Source: an uncultured Roseobacter sp. (lineage in GTDB: Bacteria; Pseudomonadota; Alphaproteobacteria; Rhodobacterales; Rhodobacteraceae). Taken from it: 64,000 nucleotides of DNA. A program made the translations under genes and the position numbers. Where the stretch lies: positions 179,075 through 243,074 of the forward strand of contig NZ_CANLQB010000008.1 of the NCBI RefSeq assembly GCF_947493125.1, given 5' to 3'. Shown piece after piece: positions 28,723 to 39,993 of the stretch (position 1 is the first letter of the stretch; each line of letters begins with the position of its first letter). The notes beneath the pieces are model-generated. The model did not search any database. It was not told where the DNA came from and was given only the letters and a program-made list of their open reading frames with translations.

Positions 28723-31305
28723 TCACGATTTCTTGGCCGCCGCGGCCTTCTTGGCAGGGGCCTTTTTCTTGGCGGGCGCCTTGCGCCGCCCCTTGCCTTT
28801 TTTCGCGGCCTTTTCCTCGATCAGCTGCGTGGCCGCTTCGAGCGTCACGTCGTCGGGTTCGGTGCCCTTGGGCAAGGTCGCGTTGATCTTGTCCCACTTC
28901 ACGTAAGGGCCGTATTTGCCCTCCATGATCGCGATGGGGCCGCCCTGATCCGGGTGCTCGCCCAGCTCGCGCAATGTCTTGGCGGGCGCACCGCGTCCGC
29001 CGCGGCTGGCGACCTTTTCGGCCAGAAGCTGCACGGCGCGGTTCATACCCACCGTCCAAACTTCGTCGATGCTTTCCAGGTTGGCGTTGGTGCCGCCGCG
29101 TTCGGAGGTGGAGGCCGCGTGTTTGATATAAGGACCATACCGCCCGATATTGGCCCAGACCATGACGCCATCTTCGGGGTGCGGCCCGATTTCGCGGGGC
29201 AGGGAGAGCAGCATCACCGCCTGCTCCAGATCGACGTTTTCGGGGGGCCAGTCCTTGGGGATCGACTGGCGCGGCGGCTTCTTGTTGTCCTCGGTGACTT
29301 CGCCGCGCTGGACGTAAGGCCCAAAGCGGCCTTTGTGCACGTAGATCTTGTCGCCCGCGTCCTCGCCCAGAAGCTTGCCTTCGGGGGGGATGCCGCTGTC
29401 GTCCTCCTCGCCCGGAGGGCCGAATGCGCGTGTGTAGCGACACTCGGGGTAGTTTGAGCAGCCGATGAAGGCGCCGCCGGAGCGCGCGGTGCGCATGGAG
29501 AGCCGCCCCGCGCCGCAGTTGGGGCAGAGCCGCGGGTCGGTGCCGTCCTCGGTGGGCGGGAAGAGATGCGGCTCCAGCACCTCGTTGATCTTCTCCAGCA
29601 CCTCGGTGATGCGCAGATCCGCCGTCTCGGCGATGGCGGCGGAGAAATCGCGCCAGAAGCGCCGCAGCACCTCTTTATATTCGGCATCGCCCGCGCTCAC
29701 ATCGTCGAGCTCGTTCTCCAGCTCGGCAGTGAAGCCGTAGCCCACGTATTTGCGGAAGTAGTTTTCCAGAAACGCGGTGACGAGGCGGCCCTTGTCTTCC
29801 GGGATCAGGCGATTCTTGTCCTTGCGGACATATTCACGGTCCTGGATCGTGGTCACGATGGAGGCATAGGTGGAGGGGCGGCCGATGCCGAGCTCTTCCA
29901 TCTTCTTGACCAGCGTGGCCTCGGTATAGCGGGGCGGCGGCTGGGTGAAGTGCTGCTCCGGGTTCACGGAGCGCTTGTCCATTGTGTCGCCCTCGTCGAT
30001 CTGGGGCAGGCGCTTGTCGTCCTCGTCCACCACATCGTCGCGGCCTTCCTCGTAGACCCGCAGGAAGCCGTCGAAGAGCACCACCTGGCCGGTAGCACGC
30101 AGTTGCACCTGGCCATCGGCGCTGCCCACATCGACGGTGGTGCGCTCCATCCGGGCGGCTTCCATCTGGCAAGCCAGCGTGCGCTTCCAGATCAGATCAT
30201 AGAGCCTGCGCTGGTCGGCGTCGGAGGTTTTCAGGTCCTCCGCCTTGGTCATCATGTCGGTGGGGCGCACACACTCGTGGGCCTCCTGCGCGTTCTTGGC
30301 CTTGTTCTTGTACATGCGCGGTTTGTCGGGCACGTACTCTGCCCCGTAGAGCGTCGTGATCGCGTCGCGCGCGGCCTGCACGGCTTCGGGCGCCATGTCG
30401 ATGCCATCGGTCCGCATATAGGTGATGTAGCCCGCCTCGTAGAGGCGCTGGGCCGTCGACATCGTCTGCCGCGCGCCCATGCCGAATTTGCGGCTGGCCT
30501 CCTGCTGCAGCGTCGAGGTCATGAAGGGCGCGGCGGGGTTGCGGTTGGCGGGCTTGGCCTCGACCGACTGCACGGTGAGATCGCGGCTGGTGATCGCCTG
30601 CACCGCCATTTCGGCCTGGGTCTGATTTTCGATGTCGAATTTGTCGAGCTTCTTGCCGGCGAGCACCGTGAGCCGCGCCTCGAATTCCTGCCCGCGTGGT
30701 GTCGCGAGCAGTGCCTTCACCGACCAGTATTCGCGGTTGCGGAAGGCCTCGATCTCCATCTCGCGCTCGACGATGAGCCGCAGGGTGACGGATTGCACGC
30801 GGCCTGCGGATTTGGCACCAGGCAGCTTGCGCCAGAGCACCGGCGACAGGTTGAACCCCACCAGATAATCGAGCGCGCGGCGGGCGAGATAGGCCTCCAC
30901 CAGCGGCATGTCGACCTGGCGGGGGTTTTCCATCGCCTCGGTCACGGCCTTCTTGGTGATCTGGTTGAACACGACCCGGGAGACGGGCGTGTCCTTCTTG
31001 ATCGACTTCCGCTTGGTCAGCGCTTCCTGCAGGTGCCAGGAGATCGCCTCGCCCTCGCGGTCGGGGTCGGTGGCGAGGATCAGCGCGTTGTCGTCCTTCA
31101 GCGCATCGGCGATGGCCTTGACGTGTTTTTTGCTGTCGCTGGCGACCTCCCAGAGCATGTCGAACTCGTTCTCGGGGTCGACGGAGCCGTCCTTGGGCGG
31201 CAGGTCGCGGACATGGCCATAGGAGGCCAGAACGGTGTAGTTGTCACCCAGATAAGCGTTAATTGTCTTGGCTTTAGCCGGCGACTCAACAACAACGACT
31301 GGCAT
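28723..31305 (-). CDS. topA: DNA topoisomerase I
   Basis: MPVVVVESPAKAKTINAYLG, YITYMRTDG, zinc-ribbon 'CPNCGAGRLSMRTARSGGAFIGCSNYPECRYTR', Lys/Ala-rich tail. Confidence 0.97.
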   Translation of the reverse strand: MPVVVVESPAKAKTINAYLGDNYTVLASYGHVRDLPPKDGSVDPENEFDMLWEVASDSKKHVKAIADALKDDNALILATDPDREGEAISWHLQEALTKRKSIKKDTPVSRVVFNQITKKAVTEAMENPRQVDMPLVEAYLARRALDYLVGFNLSPVLWRKLPGAKSAGRVQSVTLRLIVEREMEIEAFRNREYWSVKALLATPRGQEFEARLTVLAGKKLDKFDIENQTQAEMAVQAITSRDLTVQSVEAKPANRNPAAPFMTSTLQQEASRKFGMGARQTMSTAQRLYEAGYITYMRTDGIDMAPEAVQAARDAITTLYGAEYVPDKPRMYKNKAKNAQEAHECVRPTDMMTKAEDLKTSDADQRRLYDLIWKRTLACQMEAARMERTTVDVGSADGQVQLRATGQVVLFDGFLRVYEEGRDDVVDEDDKRLPQIDEGDTMDKRSVNPEQHFTQPPPRYTEATLVKKMEELGIGRPSTYASIVTTIQDREYVRKDKNRLIPEDKGRLVTAFLENYFRKYVGYGFTAELENELDDVSAGDAEYKEVLRRFWRDFSAAIAETADLRITEVLEKINEVLEPHLFPPTEDGTDPRLCPNCGAGRLSMRTARSGGAFIGCSNYPECRYTRAFGPPGEEDDSGIPPEGKLLGEDAGDKIYVHKGRFGPYVQRGEVTEDNKKPPRQSIPKDWPPENVDLEQAVMLLSLPREIGPHPEDGVMVWANIGRYGPYIKHAASTSERGGTNANLESIDEVWTVGMNRAVQLLAEKVASRGGRGAPAKTLRELGEHPDQGGPIAIMEGKYGPYVKWDKINATLPKGTEPDDVTLEAATQLIEEKAAKKGKGRRKAPAKKKAPAKKAAAAKKS

Positions 31306-31507
31306 GTACTCGGGCACCTCTGGGTAAAAATCTTCACGTCTATGGCTAAGGCAGATGTGGTGTGCAAGCGGGTTTGTCAATCTGCGCGCGCATCTGGTGG
31401 GAAAAAACAGGCCCCGCTCAGCGCGTGGGCGCGAGGGTGTCCGGGGCGGGGCGGTCGTGCGCGGTGCGGGCGGGTGCCGAAGGCGGGCCCGGCATGGGCG
31501 GCGGGGC

Positions 31508-32656
31508 TCAGGCGCGGGACAGCAATCCACCCGAGCGCCGGGTGATCTTGCCATCCATTTCCAGATCGAGCAGGGCGGGGGCCACATCCGCGGGCGCGAC
31601 GGCCAGATCGCGGATCAGCTGGTCTTCGGCCACGGGCGCGGGGCTCAGACGCGACAGGATCTGGCGGTGCAATGCGGCGATCTCGCGCAGCGTCTTGTTG
31701 GTCTTGGGCGCAGGCTTGACCGCTGGTTCCAGGGGCAGCTCAGGCGCGTCGCCGCTGAGCGGCGTGAGCGCCTCGAGCACATCGGCGGCCGAGCGGATGA
31801 GCGTGGCGCCCTCGCGGATCAGCTGGTTGCAGCCGGCGGCGCGTGCGTCGAAGGGGTGGCCGGGCACGGCAAGCACCTCGCGGCCCTGGTCGAGCGCATC
31901 GCGGGCGGTGATCAGGCTGCCGGACTTGGTCGCAGCCTCGACAACCACGGTGGCGCGGCTGAGCCCGGAAATGATGCGGTTGCGGCTGGGAAAGTGGCGC
32001 GCCGTGGGCTGCAGGCCCATGGGCTGTTCGGAGAGGCGCAGGCCGGTGTCGGCAATCCGGTGCGCGAGATCGGCGTTCTCGGCGGGGTAGATCACATCGA
32101 CGCCGCCCGCCTGCACCGCGATCGTGCCGGTGGGCAGGGAGGCCTCATGCACAGCCGTATCGATGCCGCGGGCGAGACCGGAGACGATGATATAGCCCTC
32201 GGCGCCCAGATCGCGCGCCAGCGCCTTGGCCATGCGCGTGCCCAGCGAGGAGGCGTTGCGCGCGCCCACCAGAGAGATCATCGGGCGCTGCAACAGCTCG
32301 GGCGCGCCGATGGCCCACAGGAAGGGCGGCGCATCCTCGAGCTCGTCCAGAAGGTCGGGGTAGGCGGCGGTGCCCTGCAAGATCAGGCGGGCGCCTGCGG
32401 CGCGGGCCGCCTTGAGTTCCGCCATCACGACGCCTTCGGGGCAGATTTCATAGTTCTCGACGCCGGCGGCGCGCGCTACCTCAGGTAGCGCGGCCAGCGC
32501 GTTCTGCGCCGTGCCGTGTTCAGTCAGCAGTCGTTTATACGTCGTTAAGCCAACCCGGCGGGATCGTAAAAGACGGAGGCGAGAAAACTGTTCGTCTTCC
32601 GAGGTGGGTGGGAGTGGGGGGTGAGTGGAAGAAGGATTGTGGTCCTTTTCAGTCAT
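31508..32656 (-). CDS. dprA: DNA-processing protein DprA
   Basis: 'MISLVGARNASSLGTRMAKALARDLGAEGYIIVSGLARGIDTAVHEASL' DprA/Smf Rossmann core; winged-helix-like C-terminus. Confidence 0.95.
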   Translation of the reverse strand: MTEKDHNPSSTHPPLPPTSEDEQFSRLRLLRSRRVGLTTYKRLLTEHGTAQNALAALPEVARAAGVENYEICPEGVVMAELKAARAAGARLILQGTAAYPDLLDELEDAPPFLWAIGAPELLQRPMISLVGARNASSLGTRMAKALARDLGAEGYIIVSGLARGIDTAVHEASLPTGTIAVQAGGVDVIYPAENADLAHRIADTGLRLSEQPMGLQPTARHFPSRNRIISGLSRATVVVEAATKSGSLITARDALDQGREVLAVPGHPFDARAAGCNQLIREGATLIRSAADVLEALTPLSGDAPELPLEPAVKPAPKTNKTLREIAALHRQILSRLSPAPVAEDQLIRDLAVAPADVAPALLDLEMDGKITRRSGGLLSRA

Positions 32657-32762
32657 CCGCGTCTCCGTCTCTTACAGGAATCAGAATTAAGGGGAGATGG
32701 TTAACAACCGGTGAACAAACCCCGTCAAATCGTATCGCTATTTATGGGGAGGCGCGCCCGGA

Positions 32763-34184
<1,422 letters not shown>

Positions 34185-34362
34185 GGGGCAATTCCTCCAG
34201 AGCGCGGTGAAAAGTGGTGTCAGCGTCTCTATGACGCAAGCTGAACTCTTTATCTCGTCGTCAGAATATGATTGTAAGAGCGCAGATTACAATGTGCGGT
34301 CTGGTGCGCAGACCTTTCCCGCACAGGCAAGACACCACATGATCCCAAGATCAGGACGACAC

Positions 34363-35244
34363 ATGACACGTTTCTTCACTCTCTCAGGTTTGCTGGCGGG
34401 GCTTGCCGCGACCACGGCGCAGGCACAGGATACGCTCGAGATTATCGGGGCGCCGGTCGACGGCAAGATGGGGTTCCAGCCCGCCGCGACGGAGCTGGCG
34501 CGCGACCTGCAGTGGCTCGACGGCATGATTCTCGTGATCATCACGGCGATCACCCTCTTCGTGACCGGGCTGATCGCCTGGGTGGCGATCCGCTACAACG
34601 CCAAGCGCAACCCGGAGTCGGCCACCTTCACACACCACACGCCGGTGGAGGTCGCCTGGACGGTAGTGCCGATCGTGATCCTGGTGTTCATCGGGGCGTT
34701 TTCGCTGCCGGTGCTGTTCAAGCAGCAGGAAATCCCGGAGGCGGACATCACCATCAAGGTGACCGGGTATCAGTGGTATTGGGATTATGAATATGTGGAC
34801 GAGGGCTTTGAGTTCTCCAGCTACATGATCGGCGCGCCCGCCACGGGGGGCACAAACCAGAAATCACCCGAGGTGATTGCGCAGCTGGAAGAGGCGGGCT
34901 TTTCGGAAGAGGAATTCCTGCTGGCGACAGACACCTCCGTGGTAATCCCCGTGGGCAAGACCATCGTCATGCAGGTGACGGGCGGTGACGTGATCCACGC
35001 CTGGACCATTCCGGCCTTCGGCGTGAAGCAGGACGCGGTGCCCGGTCGTCTGGCCGAGCTGTGGTTCAAGGCCGAGCAGGAAGGCGTCTACTTCGGTCAG
35101 TGCTCGGAGCTCTGCGGCCTGAACCACGCCTATATGCCGATCACGGTCAAGGTCGTGTCGGAAGAGGCCTATGCCACGTGGCTGGAAGAGGCCCGGGAAG
35201 AATACGCGGGTACCCCGAGGACCCGTGTGATCGCTTCGAACTGA
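34363..35244 (+). CDS. coxB: Cytochrome c oxidase subunit II
   Basis: CuA motif 'VYFGQCSELCGLNHAYMPITV', 'YQWYWDYEY'; signal peptide at 34363. Confidence 0.97.
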   Translation: MTRFFTLSGLLAGLAATTAQAQDTLEIIGAPVDGKMGFQPAATELARDLQWLDGMILVIITAITLFVTGLIAWVAIRYNAKRNPESATFTHHTPVEVAWTVVPIVILVFIGAFSLPVLFKQQEIPEADITIKVTGYQWYWDYEYVDEGFEFSSYMIGAPATGGTNQKSPEVIAQLEEAGFSEEEFLLATDTSVVIPVGKTIVMQVTGGDVIHAWTIPAFGVKQDAVPGRLAELWFKAEQEGVYFGQCSELCGLNHAYMPITVKVVSEEAYATWLEEAREEYAGTPRTRVIASN

Positions 35245-35299
35245 CAGGTTGGGCGGGCTTTCAGGCCGCCCCTTCCCTCACAGCACGCAGGGCGCATGA

Positions 35300-36238
35300 A
35301 TGGCGGACGCTAGCTACACAAGCACACCACAGGACTACGACACGCAGCTGGGCGATTACTTCGCCCTCATGAAGCCTCGCGTCATGTCGCTCGTGGTCTT
35401 CACCGCGCTCGTCGGCCTGCTGGCGGCGCCGGTGGCGGTGAACCCCGTGGTGGCCTTCTGCTCCATCCTCTTCATCGCCATTGGCGCCGGCGCCTCGGGG
35501 GCGCTGAACATGTGGTGGGATGCGGATATCGACGGGGTGATGCAGCGCACGGCGAAGCGGCCTATCCCGTCGGGCCGGGTGCCCGCGGGCGAGGCGCTGT
35601 CGCTGGGCATCGCGCTGTCGGGTCTCTCGGTGATGATGCTGGGGCTGGCCGCCAACTTGCTGGCCGCCGCCTTGCTGGCCTTCACGATCTTCTTTTACGC
35701 CGTGATCTATTCGATGTGGCTTAAACGCGCGACACCGCAGAACATCGTGATCGGCGGGGCTGCCGGAGCCTTCCCGCCCGTGATCGGCTGGGTTGTCGCC
35801 ACGGGCAGCGCGTCCCTCGAGGCCTGGCTTATGTTCGCGCTGATCTTCATGTGGACCCCGCCGCACTTCTGGGCGCTGGCGCTCTTCATGAAGTCCGACT
35901 ACAACGATGCGGATGTGCCGATGCTGACGGTGACGCATGGGCGCAAGGTCACCCGCCTGCACATTCTTGGCTATACGGGTCTGCTCGCGCTGCTTGCCGT
36001 GGGCACTGGCCTCAGCGCCGTCGGCGGACCTCTCTACTTGGCCGTTGCCGTGATCTTCAACGCGCTCTTCCTGAAGGGCGCGGTGGAGATCTGGTGCCGG
36101 GATGAGGTGCAGGCCGAGGCCGACGGATATGCGGTTGAGAAAAAGGTGTTCCGCCTGTCGTTGTGGTATCTTTTTGCCCACTTTGGTGCGATCCTGATCG
36201 AAGCGATGATGCGCCCCTTTGGCCTGGGAGGCTGGTAA
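35300..36238 (+). CDS. ctaB: Protoheme IX farnesyltransferase
   Basis: 'ALNMWWDADIDGVMQRTAKRPIPSGRV' UbiA-family DxxxD motif; cox cluster context. Confidence 0.96.
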   Translation: MADASYTSTPQDYDTQLGDYFALMKPRVMSLVVFTALVGLLAAPVAVNPVVAFCSILFIAIGAGASGALNMWWDADIDGVMQRTAKRPIPSGRVPAGEALSLGIALSGLSVMMLGLAANLLAAALLAFTIFFYAVIYSMWLKRATPQNIVIGGAAGAFPPVIGWVVATGSASLEAWLMFALIFMWTPPHFWALALFMKSDYNDADVPMLTVTHGRKVTRLHILGYTGLLALLAVGTGLSAVGGPLYLAVAVIFNALFLKGAVEIWCRDEVQAEADGYAVEKKVFRLSLWYLFAHFGAILIEAMMRPFGLGGW

Positions 36239-36241
36239 GCC

Positions 36242-36406
36242 ATGACGTTCCGCCCCGAGCATGAACTGCACACCCGCCGCAGGGGCCGCAATGTGGGCGT
36301 CGGCCTGCTGCTCGGCGGCTTTGTCGTTCTGGTCCTGGCCCTGACCGTGGCCAAGGTGACCAGTGGAGATTTCGAACTGCCCAAAGCAGAGGAGCTGTCC
36401 CAGTAA
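36242..36406 (+). CDS. Small single-TM protein of the cox cluster (54 aa; CoxF-like position)
   Basis: ATG 36242 to TAA 36404-36406: MTFRPEHELHTRRRGRNVGVGLLLGGFVVLVLALTVAKVTSGDFELPKAEELSQ. Stop overlaps the ctaG start (TAATG). Below the ORF-track length cut-off. Confidence 0.8.
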   Translation: MTFRPEHELHTRRRGRNVGVGLLLGGFVVLVLALTVAKVTSGDFELPKAEELSQ

Positions 36407-36990
36407 TGGCCCTGACCGGACCCGCGAAGACCGTTGCCCAGACTGTGAGCCTGGTCGTCGTCATGGGCGGCCTCGCCTGGGCCTCGGTCCCCTTCTACGA
36501 CTGGTTCTGCCGGGTGACGGGATTCGGCGGCGTGACTGGTGTGTCAGAGGTCGCACCGGATGACGTGCTCGACCAGACGATCACCGTGCGCTTCGACGGC
36601 TCGCTGCACAGCAATATGGCCTGGGAGTTCACGCCGGTAGAGCGCGAGATGGAGGTGCGCATCGGCGAGACAGGCCTCGCCTTCTATGAAGCCTACAACC
36701 CGACAGACCGGCCCATCGCAGGCTCGGCGAGTTACAACGTGACGCCCTATCAGGCGGGTGGCTTCTTCAACAAGATCCAGTGTTTCTGCTTTGAAGAGCA
36801 GGTGTTGCAGCCCGGAGAGCGGGTGCAGATGCCGGTGACCTTCTATGTGGACCCGGAGATCGTGGACGACCGTGACGGCAAGTTCATCCACACCATCACG
36901 CTCTCCTACACTTTCTACGAAATCGAGCTGCCAGAGGGGTACGCCTCGCTGGAGCAGACTGACCAATCCTCAGACACAAGTCTGAACTGA
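36406..36990 (+). CDS. ctaG: Cytochrome c oxidase assembly protein CtaG/Cox11
   Basis: '[43 protein letters not shown]' with the Cox11 CFCF copper motif. Confidence 0.96.
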   Translation: MALTGPAKTVAQTVSLVVVMGGLAWASVPFYDWFCRVTGFGGVTGVSEVAPDDVLDQTITVRFDGSLHSNMAWEFTPVEREMEVRIGETGLAFYEAYNPTDRPIAGSASYNVTPYQAGGFFNKIQCFCFEEQVLQPGERVQMPVTFYVDPEIVDDRDGKFIHTITLSYTFYEIELPEGYASLEQTDQSSDTSLN

Positions 36991-37015
36991 CCACCATAAG
37001 GCAAGGGACGACGCC

Positions 37016-37837
37016 ATGGCCCATGAAAAGAACCACGACTATCATATTCTGAACCCCTCGATCTGGCCGCTTCTGGGTGCGCTCGCGGGCTTCATCATGC
37101 TCTTCGGCGCTGTCCTCTGGATGCAGAACGTCACACCCTGGATGTTCTGGATCGGCTTTGTCGGTGTGCTCTACGTCATGTTCGGCTGGTGGGCCGAGGT
37201 GGTCGCTGAGAGCCGCGTGGGCGATCACACTCCGGTGGTGCGGATCGGCCTCCGCTATGGCTTCATCCTCTTCATCATGTCGGAGGTGATGTTCTTCGCG
37301 GCCTGGTTCTGGAGCTTCTTCAAGCACGCCATCTATCCGATGAGCGAATACGCGGGCACCGAATATGTGCAGCCCGAGATCTACCATGTGGATGCCTTCC
37401 ACCTGCCGCTGATCAACACGCTGGTGCTGCTGCTGTCGGGCTGTGCCGTCACATGGGCGCACCATGCGCTGGTGCATGGCGGGCCGCGCAAGGATGTGAT
37501 CAATGGCCTCGGGATCGCCGTGGTTCTGGGCGTCGCCTTCACCGTTCTTCAGGGCTACGAGTACTCCTATCTGCTCTATCAGGGCTGGGAGTTCGGGGGC
37601 GACAAGTTCTTCTCCAACTTCTTCATGGCGACCGGCTTTCACGGCGCCCATGTGATCATCGGGACCATCTTCCTCGCGGTCTGCTGGTTCCGGGCGATGA
37701 AGGGGCATTTCACGGCTGAGAAGCACATCGGCTTCGAGGCGGCAGCCTGGTACTGGCACTTCGTCGATGTGGTCTGGCTGTTCCTGTTCTTTGCCGTCTA
37801 CATCTGGGGTGTGGGGCAGATGCCCAGCGCGCACTAG
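37016..37837 (+). CDS. coxC: Cytochrome c oxidase subunit III
   Basis: '[21 protein letters not shown]', '[16 protein letters not shown]', '[16 protein letters not shown]'. Confidence 0.97.
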   Translation: MAHEKNHDYHILNPSIWPLLGALAGFIMLFGAVLWMQNVTPWMFWIGFVGVLYVMFGWWAEVVAESRVGDHTPVVRIGLRYGFILFIMSEVMFFAAWFWSFFKHAIYPMSEYAGTEYVQPEIYHVDAFHLPLINTLVLLLSGCAVTWAHHALVHGGPRKDVINGLGIAVVLGVAFTVLQGYEYSYLLYQGWEFGGDKFFSNFFMATGFHGAHVIIGTIFLAVCWFRAMKGHFTAEKHIGFEAAAWYWHFVDVVWLFLFFAVYIWGVGQMPSAH

Positions 37838-37860
37838 GCGCCTGCACCAAGAAAAGAGCA

Positions 37861-37887
37861 AAGCGCGCGGATTCCGCGCGCTTTTCA
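37861..37887 (+). terminator. Rho-independent terminator after coxC
   Basis: AAGCGCGCGG-ATT-CCGCGCGCTTTT. Confidence 0.75.
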
Positions 37888-37911
37888 TTTTGAGAGGGGT
37901 TTGAGCGCGCG

Positions 37912-38592
37912 ATGCGGCTGTGGTTCGGGGTGATCGTTGGGGTGATCGGGGTGGGCATCCTTCTGTCGCTGGGCCTCTGGCAAGTGCAACGCCTGGCCTG
38001 GAAAGAGGACCTGCTGGCCCGGATCGAGCGCGAGATTTCCGCGGATCCGGTTCCCCTGCGCGCGACGTTGGAGCCGGAGCTGCGCCGTTACAGCCCGGTC
38101 ACGGTCAGCGGAACGTTCGATGTCGATGCGGAACCCATCCGCATTCTCGCCTCGCGCAAGACCGTGGGGGCGGTCTATCGCATCATCCGACCGTTTCAGG
38201 CCGAAGGCTACGGACGCATTCTGGTGGACACCGGCTGGATCGTGGATGATGCGGGCATGCCTTCCGCGCCTGCGGACGAGCAGATCACGCTGGTGGGCAA
38301 CCTCGACACGCCCATTGAGGCGGACGGGTTCACGCCTGCGCCCGATCTGGAGGGCAACATCTGGTTTGCCCGTGACGTGCCCGAAATGGCGCGGGCGCTA
38401 AGCACGGAGCCCGTGCTTGTCGTTCTGCGCGACGCGCCGGAAACAGACCTTGGCGTGACGCCCTGGCCGGTAGACACGGCTGGTATTCCGAACGATCACC
38501 TGCAATACGCCATCACGTGGTTTTCCCTAGCGCTGATCTGGGGGGCCATGACCGTGTATTTCCTGCTGCGCACTCGGCGCAGCGCGCGCTGA
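37912..38592 (+). CDS. SURF1 family protein
   Basis: 'LGLWQVQRLAWKEDLLARIE...ILVDTGWIVDD...NDHLQYAITWFSLALIW'. Confidence 0.92.
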   Translation: MRLWFGVIVGVIGVGILLSLGLWQVQRLAWKEDLLARIEREISADPVPLRATLEPELRRYSPVTVSGTFDVDAEPIRILASRKTVGAVYRIIRPFQAEGYGRILVDTGWIVDDAGMPSAPADEQITLVGNLDTPIEADGFTPAPDLEGNIWFARDVPEMARALSTEPVLVVLRDAPETDLGVTPWPVDTAGIPNDHLQYAITWFSLALIWGAMTVYFLLRTRRSAR

Positions 38593-38604
38593 GAGGGACG
38601 AGCG

Positions 38605-39993
38605 ATGCGCTATATCTCCACCCGTGGCACGGCCCCCGTGCTGAATTTCGAAGAGGCGATGCTGACCGGGCTCGCACGGGACGGCGGGCTCTATGTGCCC
38701 GAGGTGATCCCGCAGATGAGTGCGGGGGAGATCGCGCGGCTGGAGGGGCTGAGCTATGAGGCGATTGCCTATCGCGTGATGCGGCCTTTCGTGGGCGATG
38801 TCTTCACCGACGAAGACTTCGAGGGGATTATCGAACGGGCCTATGCGGGCTTTGGTCATGCCGCGCGCGCACCGCTGGTACAGTTGGATCAGGGGCATTT
38901 CCTGCTGGAGCTCTTCCACGGGCCCACGCTGGCCTTCAAGGACTTCGCGATGCAGCTGATCGGGCAGATGTTCCAGACAGCGCTCGGGCGCAAGGGCGAG
39001 CGGGTGACGATTGTGGGCGCGACCTCCGGCGATACCGGGTCGGCCGCCATCGAGGCGTTCCGGGGGCTCGATAATGTGGATGTGTTCATCCTCTACCCGC
39101 ATGGGCGCATCTCGGAGGTGCAGCGGCGGCAGATGACCACGCCCACTGAAAGCAACGTGCACGCGCTGGCGATGGACGGCGATTTCGACGACTGCCAGGC
39201 GCGGCTGAAGGACATGTTCAACGATTTTGCCTTCCGGGACGGGGTGAGGCTGGCGGGGGTGAATTCGATCAACTGGGGCCGGGTGCTGGCGCAGGTGGTC
39301 TACTATTTCTCCGCCGCGGTCTCCGTCGGCGCGCCGCACCGCCCGGTCAGCTTCACCGTGCCCACGGGCAATTTCGGCGATATCTTCGCGGGCTACATCG
39401 CCAAGCGCATGGGGCTGCCGATCGACAAGCTGGTGGTGGCGACGAACCAGAACGATATTCTCGACCGCTGCCTGAGAGGGCAGGGGTATCATAAAGGCGA
39501 GACCGTACCCTCGATCAGCCCGTCGATGGACATTCAGGTCAGCTCCAACTTCGAGCGGGCGCTGTTTGATGCCTATGACCGCGAAGGTCCGGCCATCGTG
39601 CAACTGATGGACGAGCTGAAGGCCGGTGGTTTCGAGGTCAGCCAGGGGGCGATGCAGGTGTTGCAGTCGCACTACCTGTCGGGGCGCGCGTCCGAGGAGG
39701 AGACCATGGCGACCATCGCGTCCGCGCTGAAGACGACGGGCGAATTGCTCTGTCCGCATTCCGCTGTTGGCGTGAAGGTGGCGGAGGACCATCGCGTGAC
39801 CGGCACGCCGATGATCACGCTGGCCACCGCGCATCCGGCGAAGTTTCCTGACGCAGTGGAACAGGCGTCGACGCAACGGCCCCCCTTGCCCCCGCGTATG
39901 GCAGACCTGTATGAACGCGCGGAACGGGTGAGCCGGGTGCCGAATGACCTTGCAGCGCTCACCGCGCATATCAAAGGGCACAGAGCTGCGTGA
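38605..39993 (+). CDS. thrC: Threonine synthase
   Basis: 'MRYISTRGTAPVLNFEEAMLTGLARDGGLYVPE', 'FHGPTLAFKDFAMQLIG', 'GATSGDTGSAAIEA'. Confidence 0.97.
   Translation: MRYISTRGTAPVLNFEEAMLTGLARDGGLYVPEVIPQMSAGEIARLEGLSYEAIAYRVMRPFVGDVFTDEDFEGIIERAYAGFGHAARAPLVQLDQGHFLLELFHGPTLAFKDFAMQLIGQMFQTALGRKGERVTIVGATSGDTGSAAIEAFRGLDNVDVFILYPHGRISEVQRRQMTTPTESNVHALAMDGDFDDCQARLKDMFNDFAFRDGVRLAGVNSINWGRVLAQVVYYFSAAVSVGAPHRPVSFTVPTGNFGDIFAGYIAKRMGLPIDKLVVATNQNDILDRCLRGQGYHKGETVPSISPSMDIQVSSNFERALFDAYDREGPAIVQLMDELKAGGFEVSQGAMQVLQSHYLSGRASEEETMATIASALKTTGELLCPHSAVGVKVAEDHRVTGTPMITLATAHPAKFPDAVEQASTQRPPLPPRMADLYERAERVSRVPNDLAALTAHIKGHRAA

Noticed and set aside
29566-31545. 659-aa plus-strand ORF opposite topA
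   Set aside because: Antisense shadow of topA; composition typical of out-of-frame GC-rich DNA.
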